From assembly GCA_021199595.1 (NCBI GenBank), contig JAJQHT010000047.1, positions 1 through 7,532 of the forward strand: a DNA stretch of 7,532 nucleotides. The letters are read 5' to 3'. The notes under the pieces were generated by a model that had not been told where the DNA came from, searched no databases, and worked only from the letters and a program-made list of their open reading frames with translations. Positions 1 to 4,892 of the stretch are shown here, piece by piece; positions within the stretch are counted from its first letter, which is position 1, and the number at the start of each line of letters is the position of its first letter. The stretch is from Oscillospiraceae bacterium (GTDB lineage Bacteria > Bacillota > Clostridia > Oscillospirales > Oscillospiraceae). Made by a program: the position numbers and the translations under genes.

Positions 1-207
1 AGGACCCTGGCCCGGACGCTGGACGGTATGGGCCTCGACTATAAAATTCTCTCCCAGACCCAGGCAGAGGTGTTCGCCAGGGTGAACGTGTCAGGGCTGG
101 CGGCGGCCCTGGGGGCGGAGGGCTGCGAGATTTTGTCCATGCAGGAGCGGGACGAGAGCCTGGAGAGCTATTACCTCGCCCTGGTGGGAGGTGCGGGCCA
201 TGAATAA
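1..207 (+). CDS. ABC transporter ATP-binding protein, C-terminal end (partial)
   Basis: The window opens inside this gene in frame 1; 68 residues remain before the TAA at 205-207. The Walker A, signature and Walker B motifs lie upstream and are not visible, so the family call rests on the tail and the neighbour. The ending, with Ser-Leu-Glu-Ser-Tyr-Tyr about 15 residues before the stop, resembles the C-terminal tail of BcrA-type ATPases of lantibiotic and bacitracin protection transporters. The next gene is an ABC-2 type permease whose ATG (200) lies inside the end of this gene, an 8-nt overlap that implies translational coupling. The protein would be the cytoplasmic ATPase that drives the permease. 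The substrate, probably a membrane-active peptide, is inferred from the family and from the histidine kinase in the same run of genes. Confidence 0.8.
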   Translation, partial: RTLARTLDGMGLDYKILSQTQAEVFARVNVSGLAAALGAEGCEILSMQERDESLESYYLALVGGAGHE

Positions 208-1036
208 GCTGCTGAGCGCCAATTTCTCCCGGCTGTGGAAGATCCCCGCCTTCTGGATTTCGCTGCTGGCCGTGCTGGCGGGCGCCCTGGCCGTCATGGG
301 CCTTGCCAGATCCGCCGCCGACGCGGCGCGGCAGATGGGGCGTGACCCGGGGCTGGAGGAGTATTACTTCCAGATGATTCCCTGCCTGGGGCCGGTATAC
401 GCTCTGTTTGCCAGCTTCTTTCTGGGGACGGAGTATTCCGACGGAACGCTGCGGAACAAGCTGATCGTGGGCCACCGGCGGGGGAGCATTTACCTGGCGG
501 CCTATATCACCTGCTTCGCCGCCTGCCTGGCCATAACGGCGGCTTATTTTGTGGGCAGCCTGCCGGGGTTGCTTCTCGTCGGCCCCTTTCAGTTCGGGGC
601 AACGGGCTTTCTGACCTATGCCCTGGCGGCTGTGGGCATGACGGCGGCTTTCGCCGCGCTGTTCACTTGGATTGGCACGGCCTCCACCAACAAGGCCGTT
701 ACCGTGGTTCTCACCCTGGGCCTGTGGCTTGTGCTGGCGCTGGCGGCCTCCGGGCTGAACGACCGGCTGGCCGAGCCGGAGCTTATCGAGGGCTTGTGGT
801 ATGATGGGGCTGGCCAGCTTATGGCTATCGACCCGGAACCAAACGCCCTGTATCTCAGCGGCACGGTTCGGGTGGTGTGTCAGTGTGTTTTGGAGCTGCT
901 CCCCACCGGGCAGGCGCTCCTGCTCCACGACACGGCGGTTATCCATCCTGTGCGGCAGATTTTGTTTTCGCTGCTGCTGACCGGGGTGATTCTGGCGGCG
1001 GGACTTCTGACCTTCCGCAAAAAGGACTTGAAATGA
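200..1036 (+). CDS. ABC-2 type transporter permease (lantibiotic/bacitracin-protection type)
   Basis: This encodes a 278-residue integral membrane subunit. About six hydrophobic segments are visible at roughly residues 15-37, 62-83, 98-125, 130-158, 162-186 and 253-272, the usual ABC-2 topology. A cytoplasmic Gly-Thr-Glu-Tyr-Ser-Asp-Gly-Thr-Leu-Arg-Asn-Lys motif after the second helix (about residues 79-90) is typical of ABC-2 permeases of the BcrB/antibiotic-protection group. The C-terminus is a short basic tail (Arg-Lys-Lys-Asp-Leu-Lys). I chose ATG 200 because GGAGG at 187-191 lies 8 nt upstream; an in-frame GTG at 191 would overlap that site. The gene overlaps the ATPase by 8 nt, and the kinase starts within about 10 nt of its stop. 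It probably pairs with that ATPase to move or expel a peptide antibiotic; the substrate cannot be read from the sequence. Confidence 0.88.
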   Translation: MNKLLSANFSRLWKIPAFWISLLAVLAGALAVMGLARSAADAARQMGRDPGLEEYYFQMIPCLGPVYALFASFFLGTEYSDGTLRNKLIVGHRRGSIYLAAYITCFAACLAITAAYFVGSLPGLLLVGPFQFGATGFLTYALAAVGMTAAFAALFTWIGTASTNKAVTVVLTLGLWLVLALAASGLNDRLAEPELIEGLWYDGAGQLMAIDPEPNALYLSGTVRVVCQCVLELLPTGQALLLHDTAVIHPVRQILFSLLLTGVILAAGLLTFRKKDLK

Positions 1037-1046
1037 GGTGAGGGCC

Positions 1047-1949
1047 GTGGGGATGCTGTGGGCCGCCATAGGGGTTCTGCTGGGGCTTGCGGCGGCCTTG
1101 GCAACAAAAATTCACCTGATGCGAAAATCGGCGGGGGAGATTCAGCGGGCCTTTTCCCAGCGGCTCACCGAGGACACCAACACCCTGATGGATATTTCCA
1201 GCCGGGACGCCGCCATGCGGGGGCTGGCCGAGGCCATGAACGGCCAGCTCCGGGCTTTGCGGGCGGAGCGCCGCCGCTGCCAGCAGGGAGACCGGGAGCT
1301 GAAGGAGGCCGTCACCAACATCTCCCACGACCTCCGCACACCCCTGACCGCCATGCTTGGATACCTGGATCTGCTGGAGCGGGCGGAGGATATGCAGACC
1401 GTCCGCCGGTACGCCGCCGTTATCCGGGAGCGGGGGGAGGCCATGAAGGGCCTGACGGAGGAGCTTTTTCGCTATTCTGTGGCCCTGGCCCCGGCGCGGC
1501 CATTGAACCGGGAACCGGTGTCCTTGAATCGGGCGGTGGAGGAGAGTGCCGCCGCCTTTTACGCTGCCCTGACCGCCAGGGGCATTGTCCCGGCCATTCA
1601 GCTCCCGGCGGGGGAGGTGGTGCGCTCTCTTGACAGGGCCGCCCTGGACAGGGTGCTGGAAAACCTGCTGCAAAACGCCCTGAAATACAGCGACGGGGAT
1701 TTGGAGATCACCCTCACGGAGCGGGGGACGCTGACCATCTCCAACCGGGCTGCCGCCCTGGACGCGGTGCAGGTGGGCAGGCTCTTTGACCGCTTTTATA
1801 CCGTGGACACCGCCCGCCCCTCCACCGGCCTGGGCCTCGCCATCGCCCGCACCCTGACAGAGCAAATGGGCGGCACCCTGACCGCCCAATATACGCAGAC
1901 CCGCCTGACCCTCCGGCTGACTTTCCCGGAGCAGGGAAAACTCCCTTGA
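1047..1949 (+). CDS. Sensor histidine kinase with a single N-terminal membrane helix
   Basis: This encodes a 300-residue kinase with one N-terminal transmembrane helix (about residues 3-20) and essentially no extracellular sensor domain. A coiled linker follows, then the HisKA domain with the phospho-acceptor His94 in Ser-His-Asp-Leu-Arg-Thr-Pro-Leu, an N-box around Asn206 and Asn210, and a G2 box Ser-Thr-Gly-Leu-Gly-Leu-Ala-Ile-Ala near 260-267. The usual Asp-x-Gly-x-Gly box between the N-box and the Phe-Asp-Arg-Phe-Tyr motif is absent and that loop is short, as I recall for other small transporter-linked kinases. GTG 1047 was chosen because its leader (GAGGTG, six bases, start) copies the spacing in front of the permease; GTG 1038 and ATG 1053 are alternatives. 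With no input domain, it probably senses through the adjacent transporter. No response regulator is in the window, so it is expected upstream. Confidence 0.88.
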   Translation: MGMLWAAIGVLLGLAAALATKIHLMRKSAGEIQRAFSQRLTEDTNTLMDISSRDAAMRGLAEAMNGQLRALRAERRRCQQGDRELKEAVTNISHDLRTPLTAMLGYLDLLERAEDMQTVRRYAAVIRERGEAMKGLTEELFRYSVALAPARPLNREPVSLNRAVEESAAAFYAALTARGIVPAIQLPAGEVVRSLDRAALDRVLENLLQNALKYSDGDLEITLTERGTLTISNRAAALDAVQVGRLFDRFYTVDTARPSTGLGLAIARTLTEQMGGTLTAQYTQTRLTLRLTFPEQGKLP

Positions 1950-1957
1950 AAAAATTG

Positions 1958-3298
1958 TCAGGGCGCCAGCTCCGCCCCCAGGTGGGCAGCTTGGGTCAGA
2001 AGGGGTTCCCGCTCGTTTGGCAGGTCGCCGGAGAGTATCTGCTGGAACAGGGTCTCCAATATCCGGCCCACGGCGGGGCCTTCGGGGACGCCCAGGGCCA
2101 GGATGTCCTGGCCGTTTATGGCCATGTCCCGCTTGGAAAAGCACTGCTCCTGGGCCAGAACGGCCTCCATGGCCTGCTCTGAGCGGAGAATGACCGCCAG
2201 GTTCCGTTCCTTCACCGCCGGGCCTCGGTCGTCCGAATCTGCCCGCCAGCAGGCCAGAAGCTGACGGCAGACCTCCTCTCCCAGCTTTGCCAGCAGCCGC
2301 CGGGCGCTCTTTTCCGTCTGCGGCGGTTCGATGTCGTGATACTCAATCAGCAGCGTCACCCGGTGGCGGGTGGCGTTGTCGCACCGCAGACGGCGGAGCA
2401 GTTCATCCGCCATCGCCGCTCCCGTCTCCGCATGGCCGTAAAAATGGCCTATGCCCGCCTCGTCCGTGAAATACCGGGCGGGCTTTCCTATGTCGTGAAG
2501 CAGCATGGTTAGCCGCAGCACCGGGTCGGGGGCAATGGCATCCACCGCCATGGTGGTGTGCGTCCAGATGTCGTGGATGTGGTTGGGGTTATTCTGCCAG
2601 AATCCATGCTGGGCCGCAAGCCCTGGCATGAATACATAGAATACCGGGGCGAAATCCCGCAGCACACGGCCCGCGCCGGGGCCGGTGAGAAGGCCCGTCA
2701 GCTCTTTGAATATCCGCTCCGGGGAGATTTTTTTCAGAAGCTCCCGCTGGGCGAGAAGAGCCTGGGCGGTGTCCGCCTGGATTTGAAAATCCAGCCTTGC
2801 GGCAAACCGCAGCGCCCGCAGAATCCGCAAAGCGTCCTCCCCAAACCGTGCCGACGGGTTCCCCACGCAGCGGATGACACCCGCCGCCAAATCCTCCTGC
2901 CCGCCGTAGGGGTCGATGACCGTCCCGTCCGGGGCCAGGGCCATGGCGTTCACGGTGAAGTCCCGCCGGGCCAGATCCTCCTCCAGCCCCGCCTGGAAGG
3001 ACACCGCCGCCGGGTGCCGCCCGTCCTCATAGGCCCCGTCCCGCCGGAAGGTTGTCACCTCTACCGGGCCGCCGTCGGTCAGCACCGTCACTGTGCCGTG
3101 CTTCATCCCTGTTTCCACAAAGCGCAGGCCGGGCAGCGCTGCCTCCGTCTGGGCCGGGAGGGCGGCGGTGCATACGTCCCAATCCGCCGGGGTCAGCCCC
3201 AGCAGCCCGTCCCGGACGCAGCCGCCCACAGGATAGGCCGGCCAGCCGCTTCCCGCAAGGCCCGCCAATATCTGCCGTACATGGGCCGGTAATTCCAT
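1958..3298 (-). CDS. cca: CCA-adding tRNA nucleotidyltransferase with HD domain
   Basis: This class II nucleotidyltransferase (446 residues from the chosen start) adds or repairs the 3' CCA of tRNAs in the cytoplasm. Visible in order are the Gly-Gly-Cys-Val-Arg-Asp motif (25-30), the catalytic Asp39-Trp-Asp41 pair, an Arg-x-Asp-Gly-x-Tyr-x-Asp-x-Arg-His-Pro flexible loop (about 86-96), Arg-Arg-Asp-Phe-Thr-Val-Asn (111-117), and Glu-Asp-Ala-Leu-Arg (154-158), the base-selecting EDxxR motif. A C-terminal HD domain has His268-Asp269 plus further histidines (242, 247, 285, 289). The flexible loop argues for a full CCA enzyme rather than a CC-adding one. ATG 3298 gives the usual family N-terminus, with AGGAAGG (3317-3311) 12 nt upstream. 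ATG 3310 abuts that site, and GTG 3340 has no ribosome binding site. It is convergent with the kinase and divergent from the metal repressor. Confidence 0.95.
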   Translation of the reverse strand: MELPAHVRQILAGLAGSGWPAYPVGGCVRDGLLGLTPADWDVCTAALPAQTEAALPGLRFVETGMKHGTVTVLTDGGPVEVTTFRRDGAYEDGRHPAAVSFQAGLEEDLARRDFTVNAMALAPDGTVIDPYGGQEDLAAGVIRCVGNPSARFGEDALRILRALRFAARLDFQIQADTAQALLAQRELLKKISPERIFKELTGLLTGPGAGRVLRDFAPVFYVFMPGLAAQHGFWQNNPNHIHDIWTHTTMAVDAIAPDPVLRLTMLLHDIGKPARYFTDEAGIGHFYGHAETGAAMADELLRRLRCDNATRHRVTLLIEYHDIEPPQTEKSARRLLAKLGEEVCRQLLACWRADSDDRGPAVKERNLAVILRSEQAMEAVLAQEQCFSKRDMAINGQDILALGVPEGPAVGRILETLFQQILSGDLPNEREPLLTQAAHLGAELAP

Positions 3299-3349
3299 TT
3301 CTGTCGTCATCCTTCCTGAATTCGGGTCTTGTTTTTGCACGCTATATAT

Positions 3350-3371
3350 GGTATAGTTAATACGTTATACC
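3350..3371. promoter_or_regulatory. Imperfect palindrome, candidate operator upstream of the metal repressor
   Basis: The arms GGTATA (3350-3355) and TATACC (3366-3371) are perfect inverted repeats around a 10-nt spacer. The palindrome covers the proposed -35 of the repressor gene and also lies upstream of the divergent cca gene. The position suits autoregulation by the DtxR/MntR-type protein, but it does not match an MntR or IdeR box that I recognise, so the operator role is inferred. Confidence 0.4.
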
Positions 3372-3385
3372 GCAGAAAATATAAT
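3357..3385 (+). promoter_or_regulatory. Putative promoter of the metal-dependent repressor
   Basis: A perfect TATAAT (3380-3385) lies 17 nt downstream of TTAATA (3357-3362), a 4/6 match to the sigma-A -35 box. Transcription would start near 3392, giving a leader of about 45 nt before ATG 3439. The -35 lies inside the palindrome at 3350-3371, so a protein bound there would block polymerase. Confidence 0.55.
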
Positions 3386-3438
3386 AAGCAATTATTTTTT
3401 GTTTTTCCCTGTGACGGGCCGGTGAGGAGGTGCAACCC

Positions 3439-3846
3439 ATGTCCATGAATATCCATGAGTCCGCGGAGGACTATCTGGAAGCCATTTATATGCAGTCCAT
3501 AAAAAAGGGTTACGTCCGTTCCATAGACATTGCCAACGCCCTGAACTTCTCCAAACCGTCTGTCAGCGTAGCCATGAAGCATCTGGAGGAAAATGGCTAT
3601 ATCCACCGGGATGAGGATCGTTTTATCCACCTGACAGACAAGGGTCAGGCCATCGCCAGCCGTATTTATGAGAGGCATGAAACCCTGGCTGCGTTTCTGA
3701 TGGCCCTTGGTGTCTGTGAGGAGACTGCCTATAAGGACGCCTGCAAAATAGAACACGACATCAGCGACGAGAGCTTCCGCTGTCTGCGCGCCTATGCCCA
3801 GGCCAATATGGGCAGCTTTCAAAGCGAAAAAGAGCCGCAGGAATAA
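3439..3846 (+). CDS. DtxR/MntR-family metal-dependent transcriptional repressor
   Basis: This 135-residue cytoplasmic repressor has an N-terminal winged helix-turn-helix (about 8-70; recognition helix near Ser-Lys-Pro-Ser-Val-Ser-Val-Ala-Met) and a helical dimerisation domain (about 72-130). There is no C-terminal SH3-like domain, so it has MntR length and not DtxR/IdeR length. By alignment with what I recall of B. subtilis MntR, likely metal ligands are Asp11, Glu14, His80, Glu105 and His106. The residue matching MntR Glu99 is Cys102, as in DtxR, so the site mixes manganese-type and iron-type ligands. ATG 3439 was chosen because AGGAGG (3425-3430) sits 8 nt upstream; GTG 3430 would overlap that site. 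It is monocistronic, with its own promoter and terminator. No metal transporter is adjacent, so its targets, and whether it senses Mn or Fe, are unknown. Confidence 0.9.
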   Translation: MSMNIHESAEDYLEAIYMQSIKKGYVRSIDIANALNFSKPSVSVAMKHLEENGYIHRDEDRFIHLTDKGQAIASRIYERHETLAAFLMALGVCEETAYKDACKIEHDISDESFRCLRAYAQANMGSFQSEKEPQE

Positions 3847-3857
3847 GCTTTTCATCT

Positions 3858-3890
3858 GCCCCGGAGTTTTTTGTCCGGGGCGGTGTTTTT
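3858..3890 (+). terminator. Intrinsic terminator of the metal repressor gene
   Basis: An 8-bp perfect GC-rich stem (GCCCCGGA at 3858-3865 with TCCGGGGC at 3874-3881) closes an 8-nt loop. It is followed by GGTG and five Ts (3886-3890) and lies 11 nt after the stop codon of the repressor. Confidence 0.8.
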
Positions 3891-3974
3891 CTCCGATGAT
3901 TTTCTGTGGAATAAAAATATATATCCTTTTATCCCTTGGCTGCTGACCCCCACAGATTTATTGCAGTTGAATAT

Positions 3975-4014
3975 AAAACGGCGTCCGCCCCACGGGGGCC
4001 ATGACGCCGTTTTT
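3975..4014. terminator. Two-way intrinsic terminator between convergent genes
   Basis: An 11-bp inverted repeat, AAAACGGCGTC (3975-3985) with GACGCCGTTTT (4003-4013), encloses a second GC stem (GCCCC 3987-3991 with GGGGC 3995-3999, loop ACG). Each strand ends in a T run. It starts 21 nt after the stop of the - strand coiled-coil gene and mainly serves that gene; on the + strand it backs up the terminator at 3858-3890. Confidence 0.85.
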
Positions 4015-4034
4015 GATAAACCATGGCAGGTTTA

Positions 4035-4337
4035 TCACTGATTGCTGTTGAGAAGACTCAGAATCTCGTCCGCGCTCTTGCCGTTGCTGATAAGGGCGGT
4101 CACGACCTTTTCAATCTCCGCCTTCTGGGCCACGGCGGCCTCGATGGCTTCGGCCTCCGCCTTGGCGGTTTCCAGGGAAGCAATCTGCTTTTCAGCGGCT
4201 TTTATTTCTTTTTTCTTGTCCTTCATGAGCTGCTTCTGCTTGTCCAGCTCAGCCTGGATGGCGGTGATTTCCTCCTCCAGCTTGGCCTTCAGCTCCTGCT
4301 GACGAGTAATCTGGGTGTCAATTTGACTTGCGGTCAT
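4035..4337 (-). CDS. Small coiled-coil protein of unknown function (main frame of a frame-broken gene)
   Basis: This frame encodes 100 residues with no family I can name. Residues about 10-75 are a charged, Lys/Glu/Ala-rich heptad-like helix, a clear coiled coil. A short C-terminal amphipathic segment with Ser-Ala-Asp-Glu-Ile-Leu-Ser-Leu-Leu follows. There is no signal peptide or membrane helix. The ATG at 4337 has no ribosome binding site in front of it, only an A/T-rich run and, in frame, a TAA four codons upstream. A strong ribosome binding site and ATG lie 38 nt further upstream in another frame, and that reading ends in a TGA overlapping this ATG (ATGA, 4337-4334). So this is either the second part of a frameshifted gene or a cistron translated by re-initiation. 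If joined, the product would be about 113 residues: a basic N-terminus plus the coiled coil. The two-way terminator follows the stop. Confidence 0.75.
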   Translation of the reverse strand: MTASQIDTQITRQQELKAKLEEEITAIQAELDKQKQLMKDKKKEIKAAEKQIASLETAKAEAEAIEAAVAQKAEIEKVVTALISNGKSADEILSLLNSNQ

Positions 4338-4375
4338 GATATTTTTTTATTCTTGCTGCCTTTGGGTCTGGCCAT
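4334..4375 (-). CDS. 13-codon reading frame MARPKGSKNKKIS, likely true N-terminus or leader of the coiled-coil gene
   Basis: This short frame carries the best translation start in the locus: AGGAGG (4389-4384) lies 8 nt before ATG 4375. It reads MARPKGSKNKKIS and stops at TGA 4336-4334, overlapping the next ATG by four bases. The Arg-Pro-Lys-Gly-Ser-Lys-Asn-Lys-Lys stretch is a basic, AT-hook-like N-terminus that I recall from small coiled-coil proteins of gut Clostridia. This suggests that it and the following frame were one gene. The frame passes through seven consecutive A residues (4348-4342 on this strand); one extra A would fuse it to the coiled coil as Lys-Lys-Asn-Ile-Met-Thr. Whether the break is a sequencing indel, a real mutation, slippage or a true leader peptide is not decidable here. 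Confidence 0.55.
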   Translation of the reverse strand: MARPKGSKNKKIS

Positions 4376-4383
4376 GGATTTAT

Positions 4384-4389
4384 CCTCCT
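4384..4389 (-). promoter_or_regulatory. Strong Shine-Dalgarno that decides the start at 4375
   Basis: AGGAGG on the - strand (4389-4384) is 8 nt from ATG 4375. It is the only good ribosome binding site for this locus; the ATG of the coiled-coil frame at 4337 has none. Confidence 0.8.
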
Positions 4390-4414
4390 GTGATTATGAT
4401 GGAATTTCAAGAGC

Positions 4415-4443
4415 ATTATAGACGATACTGAACAAAAAAACAA
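4415..4443 (-). promoter_or_regulatory. Putative promoter of the coiled-coil gene
   Basis: On the - strand a perfect TATAAT (4420-4415) lies 17 nt downstream of TTGTTT (4443-4438), a weak -35 that keeps only the TTG. The start of transcription would be near 4408, about 33 nt before ATG 4375. Confidence 0.5.
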
Positions 4444-4481
4444 GTATGAATATATAAAATTGGGCCGATTAATTGTAGAGG

Positions 4482-4525
4482 GTTTTTATACAATCTAAGC
4501 GAACGAAAAAACGCTGTATAAAAAC
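4482..4525. repeat. 11-bp inverted repeat, GTTTTTATACA / TGTATAAAAAC
   Basis: The arms at 4482-4492 and 4515-4525 are perfectly complementary, with 22 nt between them that contain a small GCG/CGC inner pairing (4499-4501 with 4512-4514). The arms are AT-rich, so a terminator is unlikely. The sequence resembles an operator or promoter-like palindrome (TATACA and TATAAA elements), but no adjacent gene clearly uses it. Confidence 0.5.
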
Positions 4526-4666
4526 TGCGGTTTTTAGCGGCCATAATAAAACATCGTGTGCAGCGCGTTTAGTTTACCAGGCGGTTATTGTAACAGGCAA
4601 TGTAGCCTCGGAAAGAAAACAGGCATATATTGCGCTCATTTGGAAAGTGCGCGCAGGCCCTTACAG

Positions 4667-4708
4667 CGAACAGCTCACCTGCCATATAGATGGAAGGTGA
4701 GCTGTTCG
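4667..4708. repeat. Long perfect hairpin just 3' of the tRNA-Arg gene
   Basis: Arms CGAACAGCTCACCT (4667-4680) and AGGTGAGCTGTTCG (4695-4708) pair perfectly over 14 bp. After one mismatch a further 4-bp pairing (CCAT 4682-4685 with ATGG 4690-4693) leaves a 4-nt loop. It lies 13 nt beyond the encoded CCA of the tRNA. Neither strand has a T run after the stem, so it is not a standard intrinsic terminator. It may be a tRNA 3'-trailer structure, a U-less terminator or a remnant palindromic element. Confidence 0.65.
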
Positions 4709-4721
4709 GTTAAGAGATGAT

Positions 4722-4798
<77 letters not shown>

Positions 4799-4827
4799 AT
4801 ACCGCTTCTGAAATTTTCAGCTTGTCT

Positions 4828-4856
4828 ATTATAACTCATTCCACTTGGAATATCAA
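4828..4856 (-). promoter_or_regulatory. Near-consensus promoter of tRNA-Arg
   Basis: On the - strand, TTGATA (4856-4851) and a perfect TATAAT (4833-4828) are separated by exactly 17 nt. Transcription would start near 4821, about 22 nt before the mature tRNA 5' end. The spacer contains the -35 of the opposite promoter. Confidence 0.8.
4838..4851. repeat. Short palindrome ATTCC-ACTT-GGAAT between divergent promoters
   Basis: Five-base perfect arms around ACTT lie within the spacer of the tRNA promoter and over the -35 of the reductase promoter. Arms this short could arise by chance; an operator role is only a possibility. Confidence 0.3.
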
Positions 4857-4873
4857 GAGGTTTGTGATATACT
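4845..4873 (+). promoter_or_regulatory. Extended -10 promoter of the reductase operon
   Basis: TATACT (4868-4873) is preceded by TG and one base (4865-4867), an extended -10, and lies 17 nt after TTGGAA (4845-4850). The start of transcription would be about 4879-4881, right at the ribosome binding site (GAGGTGA, 4880-4886). The mRNA would therefore have a leader of only about 13 nt before ATG 4893. Confidence 0.65.
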
Positions 4874-4892
4874 TTTTTTGAGGTGATAGTTC

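Larger units (their letters stand above)
4421..4721. other. Gene-free AT-rich intergenic stretch with inverted repeats
   Basis: No convincing reading frame lies between the promoter of the coiled-coil gene and the tRNA. The left half is AT-rich and unlike the GC-rich coding DNA around it. It holds an inverted repeat at 4482-4525, a weak nested hairpin at 4579-4608 (AGGC/GCCT enclosing ATTG/CAAT), and a long hairpin at 4667-4708. I do not recognise a known structured RNA, integrase site or transposon end. A small RNA is possible but unsupported beyond these folds. Confidence 0.4.

Noticed and set aside
191..199. GTG at 191 as the permease start
   Set aside because: It overlaps the GGAGG that is ideally placed for ATG 200.
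939..2144. A 401-codon open frame on the - strand opposite the permease end and kinase
   Set aside because: Gly/Pro/Arg-rich composition without any domain, lying antisense to a kinase with clear motifs; a typical shadow frame in GC-rich DNA.
2558..3292. A 244-codon + strand frame opposite cca
   Set aside because: Antisense to well-defined nucleotidyltransferase motifs; no recognisable domain or ribosome binding site.
3307..3855. A 182-codon - strand frame opposite the metal repressor
   Set aside because: It covers the repressor, its promoter and palindrome; the repressor strand has the family motifs, strong ribosome binding site and terminator.
4023..4421. A 132-codon + strand frame rich in Leu/Phe/Gly opposite the coiled-coil gene
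   Set aside because: The reverse complement of Lys/Glu codons yields Leu/Phe-rich text; it overlaps the terminator side and lacks a ribosome binding site.
4571..4626. Slight resemblance to the SRP RNA core (GTTTACCAGG followed later by CGGAAAG)
   Set aside because: The spacing and the GGAAGGAAGCAG part do not match, and the flanks do not fold into the SRP helix 8; taken as chance.
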